A stretch of DNA of 11,072 nt from the NCBI RefSeq assembly GCF_023230885.1, contig NZ_JALNWM010000109.1, positions 1 to 11,072 of the forward strand, in the 5' to 3' direction. Below, one piece after another: positions 4,267-11,072 of the stretch. The stretch is from Desulfocurvus sp. (GTDB lineage Bacteria; Desulfobacterota; Desulfovibrionia; Desulfovibrionales; Desulfovibrionaceae). Position 1 is the stretch's first letter, and every line of letters starts with the position of its first letter. The translations under genes and the position numbers were made by a program. Below the pieces are notes generated by a model, which made no database searches, had not been told where the DNA came from, and worked only from the letters and a program-made list of their open reading frames with translations.

Positions 4267-6974
4267 AACCCCAGGAAAAACGCCCCGCCCCGCTGGTGAT
4301 CACCACCCACGCCAACGCGGACTTCGACGCCCTTTCGGCCATGATCGCCGCCAGCCTCCTCTATCCGGAGGCCGTGCTCGTCTTTCCCGGCAGCCAGGAG
4401 AAGAACCTGCGCCATTTCTTCATCCAGAGCGCCATGTACCTGTTCAATTTCCAGAACGCCAAGGACCTGGACCTGGCCAGCGTGCGCACCCTGGTCCTGG
4501 TGGACACGCGCCAGCGCTCGCGCGTGGCCCACGTCGCCCCCGCCCTGGACAACCCCGGGCTGACCGTCCATGCCTGGGACCACCACCCCGACACCGACGA
4601 CGACGTGCCCGCCAGCCAGGGCAAGGTGCTGCCCTGGGGCTCCACGGCGACCATCCTGACCCATGAGCTGATGGCCCGGGGGCCCGCCCCCAGCGCCGAC
4701 GAGGCCACCTTCATCGCCCTGGGCATCTACGAGGACACCGGGTCGTTCACCTTCAACTCCACCACGCCCCAGGATTTCGCCGCCGCCGCCTGGCTCCTGG
4801 GCCACGGCATGGACGTGACCGTCATCTCCGACCTGATCACCCGCGACCTCTCCACAGAGCAGATCGCCCTGCTGGGCCAGATGCTCGACGCCGCGCAGAC
4901 CCACGAGATACGCGGCATCCCCGTGGTGGTCACGGAGATCAGCACGGACAGCTACGTCAACGATTTCGCCCTATTGGCCCACAAACTCCTGGACATGGAG
5001 AACCTGCGCGTGCTCTTCGCCCTGGGGCGCATGGACGACCGGGTCCACCTGGTGGCCCGCTCGCGCAGCCCCGAGGTGGACGTGGGGCGCATCTGCGCCT
5101 CCTTCGGCGGCGGCGGCCACGCCTCGGCGGCCTCGGCCAGCATAAAGGACCGCACCCTGGCCCAGGTCAAGGACGAGCTGTTCGCCCTGCTCAACGCCCA
5201 GGTCCGCCCGCGGCACAACGTGCGCGGGATCATGTCGCGAAACCCGGCCACCGTGGACGCCGCCGACACAACGGCCCGGGCCGCCGAGATCATGACCCGC
5301 TACGGCCTGAAGGCCGCGCCCATCGTGGACGGCGCCAGCGGCGCCCTGGTGGGCATCCTGGAGCACCAGATCGCCGACAAGGCCGTGGCCCACGGCCTGG
5401 GCGGCACGCCCTGCACCGAATACATGATGCGCGGCCACGCCTCGGTGAGCCCCGAGGCCGAGCTGTACGACGTGACCGAGATCATCCTCGGCCAGGGGCA
5501 GCGGCTGGTGCCCGTGGTGGAGGACGAGCGCGTGGTGGGCGTCATCACCCGCACGGACCTGATCAACATCCTCATCGACGAGCCCGCGCGCATCCCGGAG
5601 AACCTGCTGCCCGACCGGGGCCGCGAGCGCAACATCGCCTCCCTCATGCGCGAGCGCCTGCCCGGGGACCTGCTCGACCTCATCGGCCGCGCGGGGCGGC
5701 TGGCCGACGCCCTGGGCGTGGCGGCCTACGCCGTGGGCGGATTCGTGCGCGACATACTCCTGGGCCAGCCCAACACGGACCTGGACCTCGTGGTCGAGGG
5801 CGACGGCATCGCCTTCGCCCGCGCCCTGGCCGAAGAACTGCACGGCCGCGTGCGCCCGCACCGCAAGTTCCAGACCGCCGTGGTCGTCCTGCCCGGCGAG
5901 CAGCACATCGACGTGGCCACGGCGCGCCTGGAATACTACAAGTATCCCGCAGCCCTGCCCACGGTGGAGCTGTCGTCCATCAAGATGGACCTCTACCGCC
6001 GCGACTTCACCATCAACGCCCTGGCCGTGCAGATCAACACCGCCGCCCTGGGGCGGCTGGTGGACTTCTTCGGCGCCCAGCGCGACATCAAGGAGCGCGC
6101 CCTGCGCGTCCTGCACTCCCTGTCCTTCGTGGAGGACCCGACGCGCATCCTGCGCGCCGTGCGCTTTGCCATGCGCTACGACATGCGCATCGGCGGGCAG
6201 ACCGACCGGCTGATCAAGAACGCCGTGCAGCTCGGGCTGATCCAGAAGCTCTCCGGCGCCCGGCTGTTCAACGAAATGCAGCTGCTCCTGGAGGAAAAGA
6301 ACGCCGTGGGCTGCCTGCGGCTCCTGCGCCAGTACAAGGTCCTGCGGGCCATGCACCCGCTGCTGACCCTGTCCCCGGCCCAGGAGGAACTGGCCGAGGA
6401 GATAGCCAAGGTACTGGAATGGCACAGAATGCTCTACCAGGACCAGTCGCCCCGGCGCTGGCTGCTCTTCTTCATGGCCCTGGCCAACGGCGCCGAGGAG
6501 GCCGACGCCCGCGCCCTGGCCGCGCGCTTCCATATGAGCCAGCGCCTGGAGGACGAGTTCATCGCCCTGCGCGCCACGGTCAACGAGACCATCTACGCCT
6601 TCAAGATGTGGCGCCACCGCCAGGGGCCGCCCTCGGAGCTGTACTTCCTGCTGGACAAGGTGCCCCTGGAGGGGGTGCTCTACTTCATGGCCCGCTACAA
6701 GCAGGAGGACGTGCGCAAGGCCCTTTCGCAATACCTGACCCAGATGCGCACGCAGGCCCTGGACATCTCCGGGCGCGACCTGCGCGACCTGGGGCTGCCC
6801 TCCGGGCCCGCCTACGGGCGCATCCTGGACGCGGTGCGCGCGGCGATGATCGACGGCCGGGCCAACTGCCGCGAGGACCAGCTGGCCCTGGCCAGGGCCC
6901 TGGTGACCGACCCGGGGTTCCGGGGCATCGAGGCCGCCCCGGCCCCCGGCGCGGCCCGGCCAGCCAAGCCCTGA
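4263..6974 (+). CDS. DHH-CBS-CBS-tRNA nucleotidyltransferase fusion (CCA- or A-adding)
   Basis: A 903-residue multidomain protein. Residues 10-312 form a DHH/DHHA1 phosphoesterase with THANADFD (15-22), D81 in VDTR, the DHH triad (106-108), YEDTG (156-160) and GGGGH (282-286); all metal ligands look intact. Two CBS domains follow (about 317-375 and 383-440). From about 470 comes a class II tRNA nucleotidyltransferase: GGFVRD (492-497), catalytic D506 and D508 in DLDLVVEG, RRDFTINALA (579-588), and EDPTR (624-628), the EDxxR nucleotide-selecting motif. A helical tRNA-binding region runs to the end. It should build or repair tRNA 3' CCA ends; whether it adds CCA, CC or only A cannot be decided from sequence alone. 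The fused phosphoesterase may act on small nucleotides or RNA ends, and the CBS pair may sense adenylates (inference). The ATG overlaps the xerD stop, so the two are probably translationally coupled. The same fusion is known in some other bacteria. Confidence 0.92.
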   Translation: MKPQEKRPAPLVITTHANADFDALSAMIAASLLYPEAVLVFPGSQEKNLRHFFIQSAMYLFNFQNAKDLDLASVRTLVLVDTRQRSRVAHVAPALDNPGLTVHAWDHHPDTDDDVPASQGKVLPWGSTATILTHELMARGPAPSADEATFIALGIYEDTGSFTFNSTTPQDFAAAAWLLGHGMDVTVISDLITRDLSTEQIALLGQMLDAAQTHEIRGIPVVVTEISTDSYVNDFALLAHKLLDMENLRVLFALGRMDDRVHLVARSRSPEVDVGRICASFGGGGHASAASASIKDRTLAQVKDELFALLNAQVRPRHNVRGIMSRNPATVDAADTTARAAEIMTRYGLKAAPIVDGASGALVGILEHQIADKAVAHGLGGTPCTEYMMRGHASVSPEAELYDVTEIILGQGQRLVPVVEDERVVGVITRTDLINILIDEPARIPENLLPDRGRERNIASLMRERLPGDLLDLIGRAGRLADALGVAAYAVGGFVRDILLGQPNTDLDLVVEGDGIAFARALAEELHGRVRPHRKFQTAVVVLPGEQHIDVATARLEYYKYPAALPTVELSSIKMDLYRRDFTINALAVQINTAALGRLVDFFGAQRDIKERALRVLHSLSFVEDPTRILRAVRFAMRYDMRIGGQTDRLIKNAVQLGLIQKLSGARLFNEMQLLLEEKNAVGCLRLLRQYKVLRAMHPLLTLSPAQEELAEEIAKVLEWHRMLYQDQSPRRWLLFFMALANGAEEADARALAARFHMSQRLEDEFIALRATVNETIYAFKMWRHRQGPPSELYFLLDKVPLEGVLYFMARYKQEDVRKALSQYLTQMRTQALDISGRDLRDLGLPSGPAYGRILDAVRAAMIDGRANCREDQLALARALVTDPGFRGIEAAPAPGAARPAKP

Positions 6975-7005
6975 GCGCGGCCCGGCCCTTGCCCTTGGGC
7001 CGCGC
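6975..7005 (+). terminator. GC-rich hairpin just after the nucleotidyltransferase fusion
   Basis: A 9-base perfect inverted repeat (GCGCGGCCC at 6975-6983, GGGCCGCGC at 6997-7005) with a 13-base loop begins directly after the TGA. The position fits a transcript end, but there is no T-run downstream, so intrinsic termination would be weak. A candidate promoter for the next gene overlaps it. Confidence 0.35.
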
Positions 7006-7017
7006 GCCGTGTACAAC
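6989..7017 (+). promoter_or_regulatory. Possible promoter for the HIT-lapA-lapB-mutS group
   Basis: TTGCCC (6989-6994) and TACAAC (7012-7017) are separated by 17 bases; each matches the sigma70 consensus at four of six positions. The transcript would have a leader of about 108 bases containing a second GC hairpin (arms 7063-7071 and 7082-7090). The -35 box lies within the loop of the upstream hairpin. This is a modest match and chance remains possible. Confidence 0.3.
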
Positions 7018-7131
7018 TGGCCGACAGCCCGACGCTTTCCGCCCCGCTGCGGGCCGGGGGGCGGCCGGGCGTCGTGCCGCCCGCCCGGCCCCGCGCGGGC
7101 GGCGCCAACCTGCAAGCGCGAAGGAAGACTC

Positions 7132-7620
7132 ATGGACGTGTTGTGGGCCCCGTGGCGGCTCGAGTATATCCTCGGCCCCAAGGCCGACCAATGCCCCTTC
7201 TGCCTGCCCAGGGACACAAGCGAGGACCGCCGCCGCCGGGTGCTCCACCGCGGGCGGACCTGCTTCGTGATCATGAACATCTTCCCCTACAACAACGGGC
7301 ACCTGATGGTCTGCCCCTACCGGCACCTCATGAACCTCGTCGACCTGACCCCCGAGGAGGGGCACGAGCTGATGGACCTCATGCAGCTGGCCACGCGCGT
7401 CCTCCAGGAGCGCTTCCGGCCCCAGGGCGTCAACGGCGGGGTCAACATCGGCGAGGCCGCCGGGGCGGGCATCAAGGAGCACCTGCATTTCCACCTCGTG
7501 CCCCGCTGGACGGGCGATTCCTCGTTCATGGCCTTCGCGTCGCAGACGCGGGTCATCCCCGAGCATATCGACTCCACCTACGCGGCCCTGAAGCCCCTTT
7601 TCGACCAATACACCGCCTAG
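7132..7620 (+). CDS. HIT-family protein, Ap4A phosphorylase/hydrolase-like
   Basis: A 162-residue histidine-triad protein. The active-site motif HLHFHLV has H117, H119 and H121; H119 is expected to be the nucleophile that forms a nucleotidyl intermediate. The N-terminal WAPWRLEYI (5-13) and the CPFC zinc-type pair (C21, C24) are typical of the subgroup that includes bacterial Ap4A phosphorylases. NIFPYNNGHLMVCPYRH (49-65) is the usual HIT beta-sheet core. The likely role is breakdown of dinucleoside polyphosphates or related nucleotide conjugates in the cytosol; the real substrate cannot be read from sequence. AAGGA lies six bases before the ATG. It starts 157 bases after the preceding gene and is followed 19 bases later by lapA, so it probably opens a new transcription unit. 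Family is certain; the exact reaction is an inference. Confidence 0.92.
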   Translation: MDVLWAPWRLEYILGPKADQCPFCLPRDTSEDRRRRVLHRGRTCFVIMNIFPYNNGHLMVCPYRHLMNLVDLTPEEGHELMDLMQLATRVLQERFRPQGVNGGVNIGEAAGAGIKEHLHFHLVPRWTGDSSFMAFASQTRVIPEHIDSTYAALKPLFDQYTA

Positions 7621-7639
7621 CGCCCAAAGGAGATTTCCC

Positions 7640-7972
7640 ATGCGTTTCGTCAAGTTCCTGGCCGTGATCGCCCTGTTCGTGCTGACCATGGCCCTGTTCG
7701 CCCAGAACCTGGCCGTGCTGGGCGCGCCCCTGTCCCTTGGGCTGACCATGTTCGGCGCGCAGCTTTTCGCCCTGGAGTCCCCGCTGTACATGTTCCTGCT
7801 GGCGGCCTTCTTCCTGGGCTGCGTGCTGACCCTGCTCTATTTCTTCCTGGAAAAGCTGCGCACGGGCCGTGAGCTGGCGAGGGCCAACCGCAAGCTGGCC
7901 ACCCTCGAGCAGGAGGTCACCTCCCTGCGCAACCTGCCGCTGTCCGACGCCGCCCCGGCGCAGGACAACTAG
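7640..7972 (+). CDS. lapA: LapA-like inner-membrane protein (DUF1049)
   Basis: A 110-residue membrane protein with two hydrophobic helices (about residues 2-22 and 46-69), joined by a short segment that includes the phrase AQNLAVL, typical of LapA/DUF1049 proteins. After the second helix comes a charged helix with coiled-coil character (about 70-97), then a short flexible tail. In E. coli, LapA is encoded next to LapB and both take part in lipopolysaccharide assembly control at the inner membrane. A strong AAGGAG sits seven bases before the ATG. The gene lies 19 bases after the HIT gene and 16 bases before the lapB homolog, which supports the assignment. Similarity to E. coli LapA is modest, so the name rests on topology, motif and the adjoining lapB. 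Confidence 0.8.
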   Translation: MRFVKFLAVIALFVLTMALFAQNLAVLGAPLSLGLTMFGAQLFALESPLYMFLLAAFFLGCVLTLLYFFLEKLRTGRELARANRKLATLEQEVTSLRNLPLSDAAPAQDN

Positions 7973-7988
7973 GACCCCCGGAGGCCTC

Positions 7989-9134
7989 ATGGGCTGGCGG
8001 AACCTCCTTGCGGGCGGCAGACGCGCGCGGCCCCTGGGCGCCGACGGCCGCCCGGGGTGCCTTCCCGACGCGGACGGCGCACCCGGCGACACCCAGGCGG
8101 CCATCGCCGAGCTGTCCCAGGTGGTGCGCGCCAACCCCGACGCCGTGGAGATCTACCTCGCCCTGGGCAACCTCTACCGCTCCCGCGGCGAGATCGAGCG
8201 CGCCGTGCAGATCCGCCAGAGCCTTGTGGTGCGGCCCGGGCTGGACAAGGAGATGCAGGCCCGGGCCTGGTTCGAGCTGGGCCGCGACTTCAAGCGCGGC
8301 GGGTTCCTGGACCGGGCCCAGAGCGCCTTCGAGCAGGCCCGCAGGCTCGGCGGCGACGGCGAGGCCATCGTCGCCGAACTGGCCCTGCTCACCGCCGACA
8401 GCGGCGACCATGAGCAGGCCGCGCGCCACTATGCCCGCCTGGGCAACCCCGTGGCCGAGGCGCACCATCTCGTGCGCCTGGCCGTGGAGCGCTTCGCCGA
8501 CGGCCAGACGGGCCAGGGCTACAAATGGCTGCGCAAGGCCCTCAAGGCCTACGAAGGCTCCCTGGAGGCCTGGGGGGAGCTCATGCGCCAGGCCATGCTG
8601 GAAGACAAGTGGCGCGAGGTGGGCCACCACCTGGCCCGGGGGCTGGACGGCGTGCGCCCCGACCAGCGCTTCGTGCTCCTGGAAGGGCTGCTGGACGCGG
8701 TCAAGGTCCGCGAGCTGGGCCCGGACGCGGCCATGCGCGCCGACAGGCCCTTCCAGTACCACCCGCCCCGCGCGCTCACGGCCGTGGCCCTGCCGCTGCT
8801 GGAGCGCCACGACGACGACCTGCTGCTGCAATTCTACGCGGCATGGATGGTCTGCGGCGACGACCCCGAGGCCGCCCGGCGCTGGCTGGAGCGGACCCTG
8901 GTGCTCAACCCCGGATTCTGGCCCGCGCGCCTGGAGCTGCTGGCCCTGGACACCCAGGGGCAGCAGCTCGGCGAATCCTTCCGCACGCAGTTGGACTTCT
9001 TCGTGCAGCGCGCCCGGGAGCTCAAGCGCTTTGTCTGCCGCCGCTGCGGCCTCAAGCGCGAGCGGGTCTTCTTCCTGTGCCCGCGCTGCAAGAGCTGGCA
9101 CTCCATCAAGTACCGCACAGTGCTGAACGAATAG
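7989..9134 (+). CDS. lapB: LapB/YciM-like TPR protein with C-terminal zinc ribbon, lacking membrane anchor
   Basis: A 381-residue protein related to E. coli LapB (YciM), which controls lipopolysaccharide synthesis by steering FtsH-dependent turnover of LpxC. TPR-type helical repeats fill about residues 34-340. The first ones (AIAELSQVVRANPD, then EIYLALGNLYRSRGEIERAV) closely follow the LapB pattern. The end carries a rubredoxin-like zinc ribbon, C350-x2-C353 and C364-x2-C367, followed by the conserved WHSIK. Unlike E. coli LapB, the N-terminus (about 1-33) has no hydrophobic helix; it is Gly-, Arg- and Pro-rich. No upstream start in the frame would add one. GGAGG is four bases before the ATG. 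It follows lapA by 16 bases, so membrane recruitment through LapA is plausible (inference). Family assignment is firm; conservation of the LpxC role is assumed. Confidence 0.9.
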   Translation: MGWRNLLAGGRRARPLGADGRPGCLPDADGAPGDTQAAIAELSQVVRANPDAVEIYLALGNLYRSRGEIERAVQIRQSLVVRPGLDKEMQARAWFELGRDFKRGGFLDRAQSAFEQARRLGGDGEAIVAELALLTADSGDHEQAARHYARLGNPVAEAHHLVRLAVERFADGQTGQGYKWLRKALKAYEGSLEAWGELMRQAMLEDKWREVGHHLARGLDGVRPDQRFVLLEGLLDAVKVRELGPDAAMRADRPFQYHPPRALTAVALPLLERHDDDLLLQFYAAWMVCGDDPEAARRWLERTLVLNPGFWPARLELLALDTQGQQLGESFRTQLDFFVQRARELKRFVCRRCGLKRERVFFLCPRCKSWHSIKYRTVLNE

Positions 9135-11072
9135 ATGCCCGCACGCCGTCCCGACAGCGAACAGCCCCGGGAACAGGGGATCCGCATGACCCCCATGTTC
9201 GAGCAATACCTGCGCATCAAGCAGGAGCACCCCGGCACCCTGCTCTTCTACCGCATGGGCGACTTCTACGAGCTGTTCTTCGACGACGCGCGCATCGCCG
9301 CGCGCGAGTTGCAGATCACCCTGACCTCGCGCAACAAGCAGTCGGACAACCCCGTGCCCATGGCCGGGGTGCCGCACCATTCCTACTGGGACTACGCCGC
9401 GCGCCTGCTGGACAAGGGCTACCGCGTGGCCGTGTGCGACCAGGTCCAGGACCCGCGCGAGGCCAAGGGGCTGGTGGAACGCCAGGTGACCCGCGTGCTC
9501 ACGCCGGGCACCCTGGTGGAGGACGAGAACCTCGACGCCAAGGACCACAACTACCTGTGCGCCCTGTACTTCGACCCGGACAAGGGCGCCGGGGGCCTGG
9601 CCTGGGCCGACGTGTCCACCGGCGAATGGTCCGGGCTGGCCGCCGCCCGCGAGGAGCAGCTCTGGCAATGGCTGGCCAAGCTGGGGCCCAGCGAGATCCT
9701 GCTGCCCGCGGGCCACGAGGCGCCCCGGCGCTACCAGAGCTTCTCCCGGCGCGTGAACCACCTGCCCGCGCGCTCGCACTTCGACCTCGCCGCCGCCACG
9801 CGCCATGTGCTGCGCGACCAGGGCGTGGCCGACCTGGCGGCCCTGGACCTGGCCGACAGGCCCCAGCTCGTGCAGGCCATGGGCGCCATCCTCGTCTACC
9901 TGCGCCAGACGCAGATGCGCGAGGAGTTCCGGCTGGCGCCCTTCAAGCCCCTGAACCTCGCCCGGCACCTGCTGCTGGACGACGTGACCGAGCGCAACCT
10001 GGAGCTGTTCCGCCGCCTGGACGGCTCGCGCGGGCGGGGCACCCTGTGGGCCGTGCTCGACGCGACCCTCACGCCCATGGGCGGGCGGCTTCTGGCCGAA
10101 CGGCTGCGCATGCCCTGGAAGGATCTCGCGCCCATCGTCAAGACCCAGGACTGCGTGCGCCTGTTCTTCGAGGACGACGCCCTGCGGGCCGACCTGCGCG
10201 CCCTGCTGGAATCGGTCTACGACCTGGAACGGCTGGTGACGCGCATCCGCATGAACCGCGCCACCCCGCGCGATTTCATCGCCCTGCGCGCCTCCCTGGG
10301 CGCCCTGCCGGGGCTGCGCGAGCGCCTGGCCGGGGCCGTGGCCGCGCGCGGCGACGAGGCGCCGGCCGCCCTGCGCCAGCTTCTGGGCGGCTGGGACAGC
10401 CTGGAGGATTTCGCGGCCCTGCTGCACGGCGCCCTGGAGGACTCGCCGCCGCCGGTGGTCACCGAGGGCGGGCTGTTCCGGCGCGGCTACCGCGCCGAGC
10501 TGGACGAGCTCATGGACCTGACCGACCACGGGCAGGCCCAGGTGGACAGGCTCCTGGAGGCCGAGCGGGCGGCCTCGGGGCTGGACAAGCTCAAGCTCGG
10601 CTTCAACCGCGTGTTCGGCTACTATTTCGAGCTGCCCAAGTCCCTGGCCGACAAGGCGCCCTACCACTTCACCCGCCGCCAGACCCTGGCCAACTGCGAG
10701 CGCTACGCCACGCCCCAGCTCGCGGAGCTGGAAGAACGCATCCTGCACGCCGCCGAGCGGCGCAAGGAGCTGGAGTTCGCCCTGTTCAAGGAGCTGCGCG
10801 CCGAACTGGCCGACGCCGCCCACCGTTTCCTGGACATGGGCCAGCGGCTGGCCGCCGTGGACAGCTGGCAGGGCCTGGCCGAGACCGCCCGCCGCCGCGA
10901 CTGGGCCCGCCCCGAGCTGCACGACGGGCTGGACATCGCCATCCGCGACGGCCGTCACCCTGTGGTCGAGGCCATGCAGGGCGCGGCGGACTACATCCCC
11001 AACGACCTGCACCTCACCCAGAGCAAGCGCCTCCTGGTCATCACCGGCCCGAACATGGCCGGAAAGTCCACA
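9135..11072 (+). CDS. mutS: DNA mismatch repair protein MutS, 3' end outside the window
   Basis: MutS recognises mismatches and recruits MutL using ATP. The visible 646 codons cover the mismatch-binding domain with the Phe-x-Glu motif (F44-Y45-E46 in RMGDFYELF), the connector, lever and clamp domains (including GFNRVFGYYFEL), and the start of the ATPase domain, ending exactly within Walker A, TGPNMAGKST (637-646). Walker B, the signature region and the C-terminus lie beyond the window. Two starts are possible: the ATG at 9135, touching the lapB stop codon, has no ribosome binding site but could be coupled; the in-frame ATG at 9186 has AGGGG six bases upstream and gives an N-terminus (MTPMFEQYLRIK) that aligns better with other MutS proteins. 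I list the longer form; the shorter one may be right. No frameshift is seen. Confidence 0.97.
   Translation, partial: MPARRPDSEQPREQGIRMTPMFEQYLRIKQEHPGTLLFYRMGDFYELFFDDARIAARELQITLTSRNKQSDNPVPMAGVPHHSYWDYAARLLDKGYRVAVCDQVQDPREAKGLVERQVTRVLTPGTLVEDENLDAKDHNYLCALYFDPDKGAGGLAWADVSTGEWSGLAAAREEQLWQWLAKLGPSEILLPAGHEAPRRYQSFSRRVNHLPARSHFDLAAATRHVLRDQGVADLAALDLADRPQLVQAMGAILVYLRQTQMREEFRLAPFKPLNLARHLLLDDVTERNLELFRRLDGSRGRGTLWAVLDATLTPMGGRLLAERLRMPWKDLAPIVKTQDCVRLFFEDDALRADLRALLESVYDLERLVTRIRMNRATPRDFIALRASLGALPGLRERLAGAVAARGDEAPAALRQLLGGWDSLEDFAALLHGALEDSPPPVVTEGGLFRRGYRAELDELMDLTDHGQAQVDRLLEAERAASGLDKLKLGFNRVFGYYFELPKSLADKAPYHFTRRQTLANCERYATPQLAELEERILHAAERRKELEFALFKELRAELADAAHRFLDMGQRLAAVDSWQGLAETARRRDWARPELHDGLDIAIRDGRHPVVEAMQGAADYIPNDLHLTQSKRLLVITGPNMAGKST
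9175..9179 (+). promoter_or_regulatory. Ribosome binding site for the shorter mutS start
   Basis: AGGGG, six bases before the in-frame ATG at 9186. It favours that ATG over the one at 9135, which directly follows the lapB stop and lacks a comparable site. Confidence 0.5.

Noticed and set aside
4971..7280. A 769-codon open frame on the minus strand opposite the nucleotidyltransferase fusion
   Set aside because: It is the same kind of low-complexity antisense frame; the plus-strand protein has clear DHH, CBS and nucleotidyltransferase motifs.
7917..11012. A 1031-codon open frame on the minus strand opposite lapB and mutS
   Set aside because: Its predicted protein is low-complexity (rich in Gly, Ala, Gln, Val, His, Leu) with no recognisable domain. 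The plus strand encodes LapB and MutS with full motifs. Long antisense frames are expected in GC-rich coding DNA.

Overview
This 11,072-base window is very GC-rich (roughly 70% by eye) and almost entirely coding. It looks like core chromosome of a Desulfovibrio-like sulfate reducer (Desulfovibrionales). That placement is an inference from four things: an LL-diaminopimelate aminotransferase (DapL), a small membrane-anchored YHS/TRASH-type protein beside a short transaldolase, a long DHH-CBS-tRNA nucleotidyltransferase fusion, and a LapA-LapB pair directly before mutS. No rRNA, tRNA, CRISPR array, insertion sequence, prophage or other mobile element was seen.

Layout. The left part (85-3042) is read on the minus strand, in the transcriptional order dapL, folK, a small YHS/TRASH-type protein, then a short transaldolase. 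dapL and folK are tightly coupled, with the folK ribosome binding site overlapping the dapL stop codon. A 229-base gap separates folK from the YHS/TRASH gene. It carries a hairpin next to the folK stop and an AT-rich palindrome upstream of the YHS/TRASH gene. A divergent region (3043-3282) holds a good sigma70-type promoter for dapL. The right part (3283-11072) is read on the plus strand: xerD overlapping by four bases with a 903-residue DHH/CBS/nucleotidyltransferase, then a hairpin and possible promoter, then a HIT-family nucleotide hydrolase/phosphorylase, lapA, lapB and the first 646 codons of mutS, which runs off the window at its Walker A motif.

Functions. The minus-strand genes serve lysine/peptidoglycan precursor synthesis (DapL), folate synthesis (FolK) and the non-oxidative pentose phosphate pathway (transaldolase), plus one uncharacterised membrane-anchored metal-binding-type protein. 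The plus-strand genes serve chromosome dimer resolution (XerD), tRNA 3'-end CCA synthesis or repair, dinucleotide polyphosphate turnover (HIT), envelope/LPS control (LapA/LapB) and mismatch repair (MutS).

This is an ordinary housekeeping region and I did not find a new system. The points most worth a second look are a LapB without its usual membrane anchor, the undetermined nucleotide specificity of the tRNA nucleotidyltransferase fusion, a folK whose conserved N-terminus appears to extend upstream of any standard start codon, the AT-rich palindrome, and active-site residues that mark the 'TalC/FSA-like' gene as a transaldolase.
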